From Larus michahellis (Eukaryota; Chordata; Aves; Charadriiformes; Laridae): 64,000 bases of DNA. The position numbers and the translations under genes are program-made. The stretch is taken from positions 29,863,446 through 29,927,445 of the forward strand of contig NC_133899.1 in NCBI RefSeq assembly GCF_964199755.1, in the 5' to 3' direction. Shown one piece after another: positions 40,001 to 51,500 of this stretch; the first letter of the stretch is position 1; each line of letters begins with the position of its first letter. Under the pieces are notes generated by a model that ran no database searches, had not been told where the DNA came from, and saw only the letters and a list, made by a program, of their open reading frames with translations.

Positions 40001-40710
40001 GAATTACAATTGTTCTCTCCTTTGCTCAGACCTCGTGCAAAGCCTTTCTGCCAGAGGCATTGTGGGGGGGACAGCGAGAGAGCAACCTCAGCCCTGCAAA
40101 AACGAGACATCCTAATGAAGATACTGACAGAACCGGACACCATCGCTGAGTGCTACAAAGAGAATATACATAATTTTACTCTAACAGTTCAGTAAAAATG
40201 GCATCAGTAAAAGGAGGCTTTCAAGAAAGAAGTTACCCCCAAACACACAGGGAGTGCAGCTGAGAGGGTTTCTGTTAGTTTCGTTTTGTTATATAAATCA
40301 CCATTATTATTTCTTACTTACGATGTTAAAAGAGCAGGAGGATACTTGAAATAAAAGGCTGTGCATGCACAATACCCACACGAGTAAATTCCAGTGATCC
40401 ACCCCAGCACCGGACACGGTGCCCTTCCCTGGCCACTGAGCTGAGCCCTCCCTTTAGGAGGAGTAGGGGAATTCATCACCAAATATACAACATACTGTAA
40501 TGGAATGATACCAGGAAACAATACTAATTGGAGTCTGAACGTGTCCTCCATGTGGTCACGTTAATCTACTGTTTAACTCGGCAGAAAAGACAGTGAGGAA
40601 ATAAAAGCTCAATTCACCCAGCCTGAGATCAAAACTTTCATGGCAATATTGGCAGGTTAGACCCTGATTCTTTAAATAGTACATTGCCTTTGTTAAACAA
40701 AAGTCATTCT
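34004..40710. other. Interval downstream of KCNH5; no gene recognised
   Basis: This is the region 3' of KCNH5 on its own strand. Part of it could belong to a long 3' UTR: minus-strand AATAAA motifs occur at 39175-39180, 37218-37223, 36578-36583, 36426-36431 and 35615-35620. Sequence alone cannot choose among them. Homopolymers lie at 35837-35852 (A) and about 38762-38783 (T), and TTTTG repeats at about 39040-39072. A frame of 138 codons at 39169-39585 (plus) has no recognisable homologue. Confidence 0.45.
36793..36845 (-). mobile_element. Possible ancient CR1/L3-type fragment
   Basis: AAGGTCCAATATGATCATCA followed by GATTCAACCTTCAG and CACACCTGTGTAACAG resembles the antisense start of old amniote CR1/L3 copies (GGACCATTATGATCATCT, GACCTCCTGCATAACACAGG). 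The match is short, so this is a tentative call. Confidence 0.3.
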
Positions 40711-40716
40711 TTTATT
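40711..40716 (-). terminator. Candidate KCNH5 poly(A) signal (AATAAA)
   Basis: TTTATT on the plus strand gives AATAAA on the KCNH5 strand, about 280 bases after the stop codon. It is the first such hexamer downstream of the exon. Brain ion-channel genes often use longer 3' UTRs as well, so more distal sites (39175-39180 is the next) remain possible. Confidence 0.35.
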
Positions 40717-40885
40717 ACATAATAGAGATTATAAATAAATGTAAAGTGTGCATGCAGTCAACTGCATATTATACAAGCAATATCTATGTTAATAATTGTT
40801 TTCTTTGGCAGGCCAGAATCCAGCTGGACATGCAATATTTACATATCAAAATCCTTGGTGTGTTCAAGTCATATTGGATGCAAGT

Positions 40886-40993
40886 GAAAATATATATGTA
40901 TATATATTTACCGTATACACACACACATATATATGTATAAAGGTATATATACACCTCTGCATATATACTGTATACATATATACACATAGGTAT
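40886..40993. repeat. TA/CA microsatellite in the start of the KCNH5 3' UTR
   Basis: This is an impure run of TATATA, CACACACA and GTATAC units that begins only about four bases beyond the KCNH5 stop codon. On the KCNH5 strand it contains two TGTATATA octamers (40984-40977 and 40953-40946), which fit the Pumilio-binding consensus UGUANAUA. The run can also fold on itself because of the TATA/GTATAC symmetry. Confidence 0.85.
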
Positions 40994-40996
40994 ATG

Positions 40997-41944
40997 CTAA
41001 AAGTGGATTTCATCTTTTTCTGATTCAGGTGATGCAGGCCTTGAAACACTAAAAATATCCTGACAGGGTATCTGGGAGGGGCGCTGGGGTGATAAGTGAG
41101 ACTCGGGGGAAGAGATCTGGGGTACGTTCTTTTCGGACAATATTTTTAAAATTTCTGCCACCTGCTTCTCAAGGGCAGCCATCCTGCTGCTTAGCAGCTG
41201 GATATCTTCTTTGAGTTCGTGCTTGACTTCCTGCAGCGTGGTTTGTAAGGCCTGCTCAGGAATAGGGTAGAAAGGATGCCTAGCATCAGCCTGAATGGGG
41301 CTGTGCTCCAGGGGGCTGCGAGTCTCACCAGCTTTATCCAAGCGAAGGTCACTTTTTGTTATTCCACTGTCACAAGAGTCTGTTTTCCTCAGTGGGTTTT
41401 TATTTACACCGTTCTCCGAGTCATTGCACTTGGGGTCATCGGACAGCAAGCCCATGGACTCTGCCTTTGTGACGTTGTTCCAGTCCTCCTTCTTCTCCTC
41501 GTGGGTCCCCATCGTGTTCTTCAGTCGAAGCCACCCCTTCCCGTTCCCGTTTTTCATCCGCATGGGACTGTTTACCTTCAGACATTTTTGGTCTCCATTT
41601 CCATTTGGCTTGAGCTCCATTGCATCCCTGTTGTTCTGCTTCACGGCCTCACTGGTTTTCATGTAAGCCAGGGATGCCTGGATGGGGGTGATCTGAGACA
41701 CGGTGACCACGCTGGTGCCTGTGATGGAGGCCCCGTTCTGCACGCTCCGGCTTTCCACCTGAAGCTGGTTCCTTTCTGGATCGATGTGGGTTGAGCCTTG
41801 GTTACGCATCTCCTTTTGCTGTTTGAATTTCTGGAAGAGTTTCCGCACAGGATGGTCCACAGGGATGCTCAGCGTCACCTCGTTCTTCTGGCGCAGGCGC
41901 TCCTCTTCTTCCTTCTTGACATCGCTGATTTTCCGGAAAATGAT
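40997..41944 (-). CDS. KCNH5: KCNH5 last coding exon (EAG2/Kv10.2 potassium channel C-terminus)
   Basis: This exon encodes the last 315 residues of the ether-a-go-go voltage-gated potassium channel EAG2, a tetrameric plasma-membrane channel of neurons. It opens at 41944 directly after an AG with codons for [16 protein letters not shown], in phase 0, and closes with TAG at 40999-40997. There is no local ATG start because this is an internal part of the gene. Visible parts: a basic amphipathic segment [16 protein letters not shown] (exon residues 30-45), in the region where calmodulin binding has been mapped in EAG1; a long polar linker rich in Ser, Asn and Lys; the [20 protein letters not shown] stretch; a heptad coiled coil (residues about 233-272, [20 protein letters not shown]) that helps tetramer assembly; and the tail ending [11 protein letters not shown], which separates EAG2 from EAG1. 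The pore, PAS and cyclic-nucleotide-binding-homology parts are in exons outside the window. The frame is intact with no breaks. Long frames on the opposite strand here are shadows. Confidence 0.97.
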   Translation of the reverse strand: MIFRKISDVKKEEEERLRQKNEVTLSIPVDHPVRKLFQKFKQQKEMRNQGSTHIDPERNQLQVESRSVQNGASITGTSVVTVSQITPIQASLAYMKTSEAVKQNNRDAMELKPNGNGDQKCLKVNSPMRMKNGNGKGWLRLKNTMGTHEEKKEDWNNVTKAESMGLLSDDPKCNDSENGVNKNPLRKTDSCDSGITKSDLRLDKAGETRSPLEHSPIQADARHPFYPIPEQALQTTLQEVKHELKEDIQLLSSRMAALEKQVAEILKILSEKNVPQISSPESHLSPQRPSQIPCQDIFSVSRPASPESEKDEIHF

Positions 41945-41976
41945 CTATGGGTGATAAACCCACAACAGAGTCAGTA
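41945..41976 (-). other. KCNH5: KCNH5 last-intron 3' splice site and branch point
   Basis: On the minus strand the intron ends TTTATCACCCATAG at 41945. The pyrimidine tract is weak and interrupted by purines. A TACTGAC heptamer at 41976-41970, close to the ideal TACTAAC branch sequence, puts the branch A (41971) 26 bases before the AG and probably compensates. Confidence 0.8.
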
Positions 41977-42124
41977 TCCAAAGGACATTGCATACAGCGA
42001 ACGTTACCGGGAGATGGGGAAACAGTATTGAGAGAACAGCCATTTCTCCTCACTTTCTACCTTAATTTCTTGTAGTGAATTCAAATGGAGCTGATCAAGA
42101 CACAGTAACCTCCGATATATGCCA

Positions 42125-42246
42125 CTGCATATACAGGGTACAAATATATACATACACACTTTCTTAAAAGTATAGATTAAAAGTAGGTTTCACCTTTATT
42201 TTTGATGCAGAAGATAGAGCCTTAAAGAATGAAAAACATCCAAACA
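42125..42246 (-). repeat. Diverged tandem copy of the KCNH5 exon 3' end
   Basis: This block aligns with 40957-41065, the last 23 codons of the KCNH5 exon plus its stop and the adjoining microsatellite. Shared order on the plus strand: CTGCATATA, a TATATACA element, TAAAAGT.G.TTTCA.CTTT, a TGAT.CAG segment, GCCTT.AA, and AAAAA.ATCC..ACA. In the gap-free last 28 positions I count 20 matches. Overall identity is roughly two thirds with small indels. The original reading frame is lost: the aligned frame runs 16 codons from the TGT at 42246 and stops with TAA at 42198-42196. Confidence 0.6.
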
Positions 42247-42290
42247 CCAAGAGAAGAAAAGAAACTGAATAAAGAGAAGAAAGAAAGAGA
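42195..42290 (-). other. Candidate cryptic/alternative terminal exon of KCNH5
   Basis: On the minus strand a 24-base tract with 23 pyrimidines (42290-42267) runs into AG (42266-42265), a textbook acceptor and stronger-looking than the real one at 41945. Splicing here in phase 0 would add 22 codons (beginning FLFFSWCLDVFHS) and stop at 42198-42196. An AATAAA (42200-42195) overlaps that stop. The product would lack the calmodulin-binding and coiled-coil segments. No transcript evidence is available, and strong intronic acceptor-like sites are common. Confidence 0.3.
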
Positions 42291-42296
42291 CCAAGA

Positions 42297-45200
42297 ACCC
42301 AAATGCTGATACCCACCTACCCATTACTCACAGTCATACCTGCTTCGTCACTATCCTTTGTAGAGATCAAAAGGAAACAGTAATTCAGTGGAGACTACAC
42401 AGCTGTAAGTTTAATTCAATGTACGTACCCTTCCAGAGACTGGAAAATCCAAATGTGCTCAATACTTTTTAGCTCTCCTTATTGCTAGTTTTGTAGGAGT
42501 GGCTGGAGGGTGCAATTAGGTTCCCTATGTGCCGTGTTGCATGGCTTCACACAGCAACACAAGCTTTTCCTGCATAGTTTACATGTCTAATATGTGTGGG
42601 TGCACTGGGAGCACCGTGGAGAAGCACCCTAACATGGGTGTGTGATTATAAAACACAGAAATATCCACCCTTTTGTGATGACATTTAATACTGCAGGTAT
42701 TTCACCCTGCAGCATCTCTCAGGCCTCTACAGAAAAAGGAATCTGAGCCTCAAGCTGTTGAAGGATCCACAGAGTAAAAACTTTTCTGTTGACTTTATGC
42801 ATATTACTCATATGAATTATTTTATTTTTGTAGGTTCATCCAGTTTTCCTGAATGTGGGACTGAGGCAGGATAGGAAAACACCGGTTCTCTGGTGCTCTG
42901 GATCACAACACTAAAGTGAAAAGCAGCACGTGCTTAAATGCAAATACGGACCGTGTAGGGATAAGTGTTGGTAAGAAAAGTAAAAGAAAGACCCTGCAAC
43001 ACAAACAAAACCCTGTGACAGTCAGATGTAGGTTTTGAAGTATCCATATTTCAGTATCTATTTATTTTTTATAAAAAGGCTTCTCATGCCTGTCCATATT
43101 TGCAAAGAAATAGTTGCTTTCAAGCCTAACATATTTAGAAGTCGGCAGAAGAGCGCTACAATGGCTACAACTCCTTCCCTGTATGAATCTGGGATGAGCT
43201 GGACTTCAAAGCTTCGTTAGAGAGCTTTCAAACTCAGTAAATATATCCTTGTGTGCTGCTGATAGATGCAGCTGCTTATAATAATTTGGAAAGTTAACGA
43301 GTTTATTAGAAGCCTAGTTTAACAAACAAACAAACAAAAAAAACCCACAACAAACCAAGAGAGAAACATGGAAGATACTTTCATCTGACTCCTCTGACCT
43401 AGATGCAGCAACACACAAGACTCATGTGGAAGCTCCCCTTCATTAGCACCTACCCTCATGGAGCAACTCTCTCACTCTCTTTCAGACAAGCCACTGGGGA
43501 GAGCAAATAAATGCAAGAGAAGTTGCCCTTGTTTCAAAATTAAGTAATTACATTTAATTGAAGCCATGCTTTCTCAATGAGGATTTGGAAGGTGGGTTAT
43601 GTTGTTTTGCTTGTGCCTTTCTTTCCCTGGGGGACAGCATGGCACCTCTGGCAGATGACGCAATGCTGAAAGCAACCAGCTGCAAGGATGTGTGTCCCCA
43701 AAATGTGTCTCAGAGAAGATGGCCGGTTCCTCCGCTGCTCTCCCCGAGTGGCTGTGCTGCTCTTCCCTCTGCTGTGCCAGGCCAGAGTGGCTGGGTCCCT
43801 GAAAACATCTGGAGTGAGGAAAACATCCTCTACCCAATGTTTCCCTGCTCTGTGGCCATGACCCTATTTCACAGCTTGAGCACCCTCCTCTTCTCCAGAC
43901 AGCTTCTGCCTGGCAGGTGGTGGCCGGAGGCAGCCAGGGACGCTGCAAGGCAGGCAGCTGCCTGCAGCCTGGCAGGGGCTTGCAGCGCTCCCGTGTCCAG
44001 TGAACGCACAGTCGGGAGAGGCATGAGGTGACTTTGATAACTTCTGTCCCACCAGCTGTTTGTAAAGACCAGAGTGATAACAACAAAGACTACAGCACCA
44101 GCTTTTTATATTCTCTCCAAACACTTTTATGCTTTACTGAAAACTACCCTCATCTCCCTTTTCTTCCACCAGCCTGCTCTTGTTATTTCATTTCCCTCTT
44201 TTCTTCTCTCAGTTCAAAACTTCTCCAGACAGAGGTTATCTCCCTGCACAGAATGTAATTACCCGTGACTGCTGGTGCTGCCTTCTGCAGAAGAAAAGCC
44301 AAGACTTTGCTAATTTGACACCGCCTGTACCTCACACTCCTGAAGTGAGACCTTCTGAAAGCCAAGAAATCACTATGGGCTTTTTTTTTCCCCGAGACCC
44401 ACTTGTGCAGAAGCCACTTGGATGAGTCGAGCCCAGCAGCACAGGCGTCTGGCCCTGGGCGCTGCTGTGCCTCAGCATGGGGCCAGTGCTTTGGGGGAAG
44501 CTGAATGCGTCCCTGCTGCAGGAATGAGCAGCCGAGGTGACAAATGCCATCAGATTTGCAGTGCAAATCTGCTCCAACCAAGTGAGAACAGGGACCCAGT
44601 AACCACTTACAGGCATGGGCTTTCTCCCCCACTTTATGCCCACGCAGTGGAGAAGACACACTCACAAAGTCCTCCTGTCACCTCCCCAGGAGGAGATGTT
44701 CCTTCAGCCTCTTGCAGGATGCAGGCAGGAGCCTGGCAGAGCTCTTCAATAAATCCTTTCCTCTTTCTCTGCTTGGGAGAGAAAGTGCTACACCCTGGAA
44801 CAATTATGGGCAGCTCCTTTGAAGAAGCAAGCCTGCTGCACTCTGAATTAGCGCAGAAAATGACATGGGACTCAGAAATCCAGGGGCTAGCTGAGAGTCA
44901 AGAATTCAGGACTGATCTACCATGGTGGACCCGTATTTCCAAGGGAGCAAAGGTGGGCTCTGCACTGTCCCTCCCCTTGGGTTTCTCATGAAACCTGGAT
45001 GTGTTCACAGCTATTTGCTATCTTCTTTTCTGGTCTGAAATGCACAACCGTGCAAACCCTCATATCTCATCTGGCACTGTGAGATTATGGCACTTTGGAG
45101 ACCAGGGCTTGGTCCTCATTCACCCACTGAACTACTCTGTCACCACAAGGAAACAATTTCACCCCTGCATCACCCCGCGCAGATTGTTCCCTCTTCAGGA

Positions 45201-48200
45201 CATCCACCCTCAAGTACACCTAGCACAGCAGGGATGTAGTCTTGGTCAGGACTACTCGCTATCACTAGAATATGTACAAGTAAAAGAAAAGAAAGATCCT
45301 CTTACACAGACAAAGAACTGGGGGAAAAATGAGATGTGAATTCTATCAGTAAAAGTTGTTTCTCATTACCAAATTTTTCCATATTAGGAATTTTTTCATG
45401 TGCTTGGATTTAATCCACTTCCACAGTGGTTTAACCTAAGCCAGAATAGGATTAAATGTGTTTACATGGAGACTTAATTGTATTAATGTCTAATAACTAT
45501 AACTGGCTATTTTTCTCTATAAATAAGAACAGAAAAGCACCTCATGCAATCTGACATTCCTCAGAAAATTGGGTGAGGCTTATTTTGAAATCTTAAATTG
45601 GATGAGCTACCTCAGTTGTCCCTGACCCTTTTCAGAGAGGTTACACATAAGCCTGTCCAAATGTGTGTCCCAAGAACAGACATAAACTCCAAAGGAGTTA
45701 ATCAGAAGAAACTGAATTAACTGTGTGTTCAGCACATCTCAAGCAGTAAAGAGCCATATCCCTGTCTCACAGCAAGTGCTAAATTCATTAATGTGATGGA
45801 GATTCAGTATATATCCCTTGCGGATGGGATTGTGAAAGACTGCCCCATGTGACACAAACCCTGTTTCATGAGACCAGGTTCCTGTTTTTCTTGCTTTTAA
45901 TGTATTTATTGTGGGAAGGAGGGAGAATGGAGGTGACGTTAACTATTGAGCTGGCAAAGGTTAAGCAGAAGTTAACTGATGGCCAGCCCTGGGAACTGAA
46001 GTATTTGGGTTATCTACAAGGCAGGCACAAAGGAGACAACAGTAGCTTGAGGTTCCCCATTCGTTCTTAACCCCAACCTCCTTTCCCGCCCCTCCGTACC
46101 AAGAGGTAACTCGCCGTGACTGCGAACTCAGCCCATCACCACTTCCAAAGAGGGACCTGACCGAAGGTACTGGCAGGGAGTACATCACTTCTGGAGCAGC
46201 TCCTGTGAGGTGACAGCTTGTATAACTGAACCCAAAGCCAAGCGCAGAGGAGGGCAGCAGCAATGAGAAGTCAGGGAGCCAGCTCAAGGCTGACACACAC
46301 ACAAGTTCTCCCATCTACTGTTGAATTAATCAGTAAAGCTGTGGCCTTTCCAGATGCTTTCAAATGCATCCCTCGTATGCTGTCTTTTTTTTGCACCAGT
46401 ACTGTGAAAATCATCCCTCCACAACCTTGCTCCATTCACAAAGACCCCTTGATAAGTGACTTCAAGAAAGGTACATGAATGGATTGAGGAACTGGTAAAA
46501 GTCTTGAAGAATTACAGTAAGTTCATAAAAGTGGCAAATATTTGACCGGAGATCATCCTGTCCCATTCCTAGGACATCTCATGCTGGCTTTAGTGGCGTT
46601 CAATTCACGCCTGACCCTCACCACACAAATTCACAGAAACATATAATTGTATAGCAAAAGGGCACACAGTTGCCATGGTGACGAATACAGTGGGTGTGCA
46701 CTGAGTGAGAGAAAGGGAAAGCCACACAAGGCCATCAATGTAAAGACTTTCACAGTGACTAACAAACTTTGGGTGCCCAAGCTGTGGCGTCCGACAGACA
46801 TGGCTGATGGGTGAGGGATGCTGGAGTCCTGCAGCAAGGGGGAGACCCTGTCCTGGCTTGACTCAGCTCATTGTGCATTTCTGCAGTGCCAAAAACTGGA
46901 ACAGACAGCAAACACAACATTTCAGTCCCCACAGCTATATACACCGATGTAGGGCAGAAGGAGGAGCCCTGCCATGAGGCTGGACTGGGGCCGCAATCAG
47001 TAACTGACAGGTCACACTCATTAATGCACAGGCTAGGCTGAAGTGGGTGGTGGTCATCTCTCAAAAATTTGTTCCAGAGGTAACTGTCTTGTCTATATTA
47101 ATGTCTTGTAGAAGCCCCATCTCCCTCGCGTCTGGTTACTCATAATCCAATGTATTTGTCCAGATCCCTGTATTTTTATACCCATTTAATATAGGAACAC
47201 CCTAGAAGGCACCTTAATTCAATATTGTTGCCCTGCAGACACCGTTCCCCTCCCCAGCAGCATTGAAAATGAGATCAGTGAAACGATCCAGGTTAATAAA
47301 TTTGAAGAAATAAATAGGTTGGTTTTTTTTTTTTTAACCTGGACCACGCCAGTGACCCATCTGACAGCACAGACCCACAGCTGTACTGGAAAACACTGCA
47401 GAAGGAGTGAGTGGGATGAGTGGATGGACTGAGTAGTAACCTTCCAAGCTGGCTGCAGCCATAGAGGCAGCGTGTTAGGGAAACGCATCATCCCTCGGAC
47501 CACACCGAAGAGCTGGTGGCTCCCAGCTCATTTGCAGCTGTCAGAGCAGAGCAGCTCCTTCACCAACTTTCAGATCTCACCAGAGGGATTTGATCTGTTT
47601 CACGTCCTACGGGAATGTTTAATTCCCATAAAAAGGGTAAGTGTCCTCACAAGGTGTGTTGGTCTTGGCATCCTTTCATATAGGTCCTTTTCTGGAAACA
47701 GGAGAGCTGTCTTCCATTGCCTCCTTGGCCTGAAATGATTCAAGCTTAGCTGAAGATGGCAAATGGATTTTAAAGTTTTTGATCATATAAACAGTATCAG
47801 AAAAATACTGCAGTCACATACACCTCATTTTCTTTGGGAACAATGCTAAAAAACACCCAGCAAATACAACTGAAAATAATCACAAAAGCTTAATTCATGC
47901 CCAAGCTGCACAACATAAAACAAACTTCTGTAAAGGCGTTTGCAAAAAATATTAATTTTCACATCTCAGAGCGCACTGTAGAAAACTAATTGCCATTTTT
48001 CTCATGCTAATGAGGGAGGCAAATTTGTGTCAGATCCAGGATTTAGACACAGGATACCCCAACCCACGCGTGCTATTTTTCTGCTTCTGAGAACAAACTG
48101 GAAAATACACCCGATTCTGAGAGCGCAGACACTCAGAACAGGGTTCACCTACAGAAGCCTGCGTCTGCATCTGAACACATCCTCCAGGAGTCCTGCACAG

Positions 48201-48499
48201 CCGAGGGAGAGAAAAAGGCACTTGGAGGGAGTGAGTCATTTCACCTGCAGCTAGATGTTAAAACAGGTCAGACAAGCTGTACCCTGAAACGCCTGTTTGC
48301 CTCCTGTGCCTATGCAGGGAGCTTTGTGCATGTCGCTTGGAAGCAGACACTCTCCACGTGATGGTGGGTAAGAAGTACCCAAACCCCTGCCTCTAGCAGT
48401 GCGAATGTCAGGGTTTGGTGCAGATCGTGTAAAAAGCCTTCCCATAAAGCTTTTCTGTGTGTGCATGTGTAGTATACCCTTCATCTGATGCTATTTTTA
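42297..48499. other. Intronic interval; no gene recognised
   Basis: This is unique-looking DNA. The part 43560-45000 is GC-richer than its flanks and carries plus-strand frames of 157 and 189 codons (43558-44031, 44422-44991), plus a 170-codon frame on the other strand. None has a recognisable domain, and the frames overlap. A perfect 16-bp palindrome GCAGGCAGCTGCCTGC sits at 43950-43965. An AAAC repeat lies at about 43321-43340. Confidence 0.5.
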
Positions 48500-48521
48500 T
48501 ACACACACACACACACACACA
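48500..48521. repeat. (CA)11 microsatellite
   Basis: This is a pure AC dinucleotide run of eleven units, likely polymorphic in populations. It sits in the putative KCNH5 last intron. Confidence 0.95.
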
Positions 48522-51500
48522 TCCCCCAGCATGCTGGGGTATTGCCAGTTCCCGGCTGGGATGCATTCCCCATCCAGCCTCAGAGACCAGCCAGTCCTTC
48601 CAGATAAACACTATTATTTTAAAAGCTCCGGAGGGAGGACGAGTGACTGCATAGAAGACCATGCCAGACTGATGGGTCCAAGTCAGAGCTTGGGAAAAAA
48701 CAGACTTCTGTTTGCATGGAGCAATGAGAGGAACCACTAATAGGGAAGCCAAAGCCCTCCTGTTCTTACCCTGCTCCCACAGAAAATCCTCCAGCAGTTG
48801 GTGGGGAATTGAACCGATCTACCTATAGCTCCTAGGAAACTGGAGTCCACCTGGGATGGCTGTGGCTGCTCGTGTACTACCACCCTTTTGCGTCGCAAAT
48901 GTCATGTCACTCCCAGGTGTTGCGGGACAGATCCTGCTCAGATCTCTCTCCCTGTTGGCGCTATGCGCTGCAAAGGGCTGTTAACAACCAGCAAACCCTT
49001 CCCAGGCCCTTCCCATTGATGTGCTCAGGTGAGTCTAGGTTGCTTCATCCCTCACTCTGAGGACTAGCCCGCTCTAGGAGCCTTCAGTTGTCAAAAGCTG
49101 TCAAAAAAAGTTGTCTGGGACCCCCTTTTTTTGATATTCTGAAGGCTAGGCCAGTCAGGCCCAATTTCTCATGTGTAACCTTTGGTAAACAGGCTTGCTC
49201 CAAAACTGAAATGTTTTTTAAACCTAGTCAGGTCACAGAGAACATGATTCGCTGTTAATACTTGTATGTGAAAATGTTTTACTTCTTATTTTTTCAGATA
49301 TTAAATAATTTTTTTAATTAGCTTTCAAGATGTTAACAAATCTTCCTTTTAACTTACATAAATTAATGGGAACATCAAGCCAAGCAAGACCAGCAAACAC
49401 CAGCAAAGGGCCAGCAAGGAGCCCTGGCTCTTATCCACCTTCCATTAACAGCTTTTCGGTATGGCTCATGCATGAGAGCAGCCTCCGACCGTGGTGCCCA
49501 GCACTGGCAGGAGTCTCTGCAACTGAGAAGCGCGGGTCAAAAGCCCTTTACCCAATATGACAGCGACCAGAAACCTGGCAGAAAAGGAAAGGAGCTGAAG
49601 CCACAAAAAGCAAAAGCCAACAGAGACTGAAGCCAGGGTATCTCCTTCCAAATGCAAACTGCATTTAGGCTGCTTTACCTAATTTACTCCTGTAGATCTC
49701 CATGTCCTCTTAGCTCACTTTATTAATCTGCACTCTGAGGATGCAGAATAGATGGCCTGAAATGATGGCTTTATTGTTCTTCTGCTCTGTACACGCCTCA
49801 GATAGCTTTACTTTGATGTGAAATTCAGCCTCAAAACCAAATTGCTCTAACAACTGTTTTAATTGCTCTCCAGTAAATTCTCCTTAATCCTCCTGTCCCA
49901 GGAACTGTTTTGTGTTAAACCATTGCTCCATCTGCGTGTGGGAAAGGAAGCGCTGTCCTTGGCTGAGCAGTGAAAACGACTGACTGCTGAGCAATTAGTT
50001 AATCTCCGGGATAGGAATGTTTCACTAAACAGTCTTTCATGCTGCATTTTGGAGGAAAAGAAGATTTTTGTAGGTTAGTTTGCCGACTGGTTGAAAGAAA
50101 CAGTAAATAATAGCCTTTCTGCAAATTTCCATTGATCCTGACTTCACAGACACAAAAGCAAAAGCTCGCTACCAAGCACATTTTATTTTTTGCTTTGGAG
50201 AAACTGTATTCATGTAGTTTCCTCCTAAGCGATTATAGAATTGACTTATAAAACATGTGAAGATTTCCAATCCGAGTAACAAAGTGATGTCACTTCAAGG
50301 AAAGGGATAATTATTTCCATTATGTTGAAAATGCCCTTTTAAGGGAAATTTAATGGCATTTTATGTGCAAGAAAGGGGTTAATCCATTCATCATGACTTA
50401 AGAAAGATCCGTGTCCCTCAAGTTGCTCATCTAAAGAAAAAGCGGGGCACGTAGGGAGGGAGATACCCTTCAGAAGAACCCAATAACAGCCAATAACTGA
50501 TTTCCCAGAGCCCAGAACTTCCATCACCTTGTTCCTGCTTGCTCTGTGTTTTAGAAATTGGTTACTGTAGGTCGAACTTTAATCTGGTTCCATTTCGTGT
50601 TTGCAATCAATTTGCACGGCCCCTGACTACTCTTGCAGAGAGACATCTGTGCATGCTGGCAGTCAATTAGGCTGATCTGCTTTTGCGAACAAGCATGCAT
50701 ATTAAGAGAGTGGTTGAGGGTTTGCCCCATCTACTTCATACTTGGTATGGATCTGAAGTCATCCTGTTTTACTTTAAAACATGTCTGGATTGAAGAAGAA
50801 AGAGAAGAGAAGCAGGCAGAGATCCAAGTCACATTTGTCACATCCCGAGAGCATCATGGCCCAGCACATACAGCACCAGGCTGGGATTCAGGAGGATGGA
50901 TTATTCTGCTGGCCTGACCTTTGGCCAAGTGGGAAGTCTTGTGCAAATCACACTGTCTCTTCATGTCTCCATCTCTGCCAGTGTAAGAGAGGATAGTAAC
51001 GCTGCCCTCATTTCTGCAATTAATTGGAAATCCCTCTATCGCTGCTAGCTATTTACAACTGCGAGACCAAGATCCATGGCTGATTGCAGAGAGAAGCCAC
51101 TGTTCTGGCCTATTGCCAAAACTGAGACACTTCATTAAAAAAAACAGCCATAAAAAACCGCATAGGTGTACTGAGGATTTCAACTCAAGATTAAGGGCCC
51201 ACGGCTCTGCTGCATCTGAGACATTTAGGGCAGTGCACAACGGATGTACAAAGCTGCATAAAGTCCTTTCCTGATGCTCTGATACATCAGTCAAACCTTG
51301 ATTAAGCATAGCATTGAAACCTACTTTGCAAGGAAGGATCAGTCAAATCACTCAGCTTGACTGATGGGTACTGATTCTTCAAAATAGCGTGATTACATGT
51401 TAAACTAAGCATGTGCTGAGCTAAGGAGTCAGACTGCCAAAAGAAACGCCAAAGCCTCCTACTCTGTTAGCACAATTGGACACATTTACACCAACCACAG

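Noticed and set aside
41276..41794. 172-codon and 123-codon plus-strand frames
   Set aside because: They lie entirely opposite the KCNH5 coding exon and are shadows of its codon usage.
43558..44991. Plus-strand frames of 157 and 189 codons
   Set aside because: No recognisable domain, overlapping frames on the other strand (170 and 160 codons), and GC-richer composition that lengthens random frames. No splice or promoter context supports a gene.
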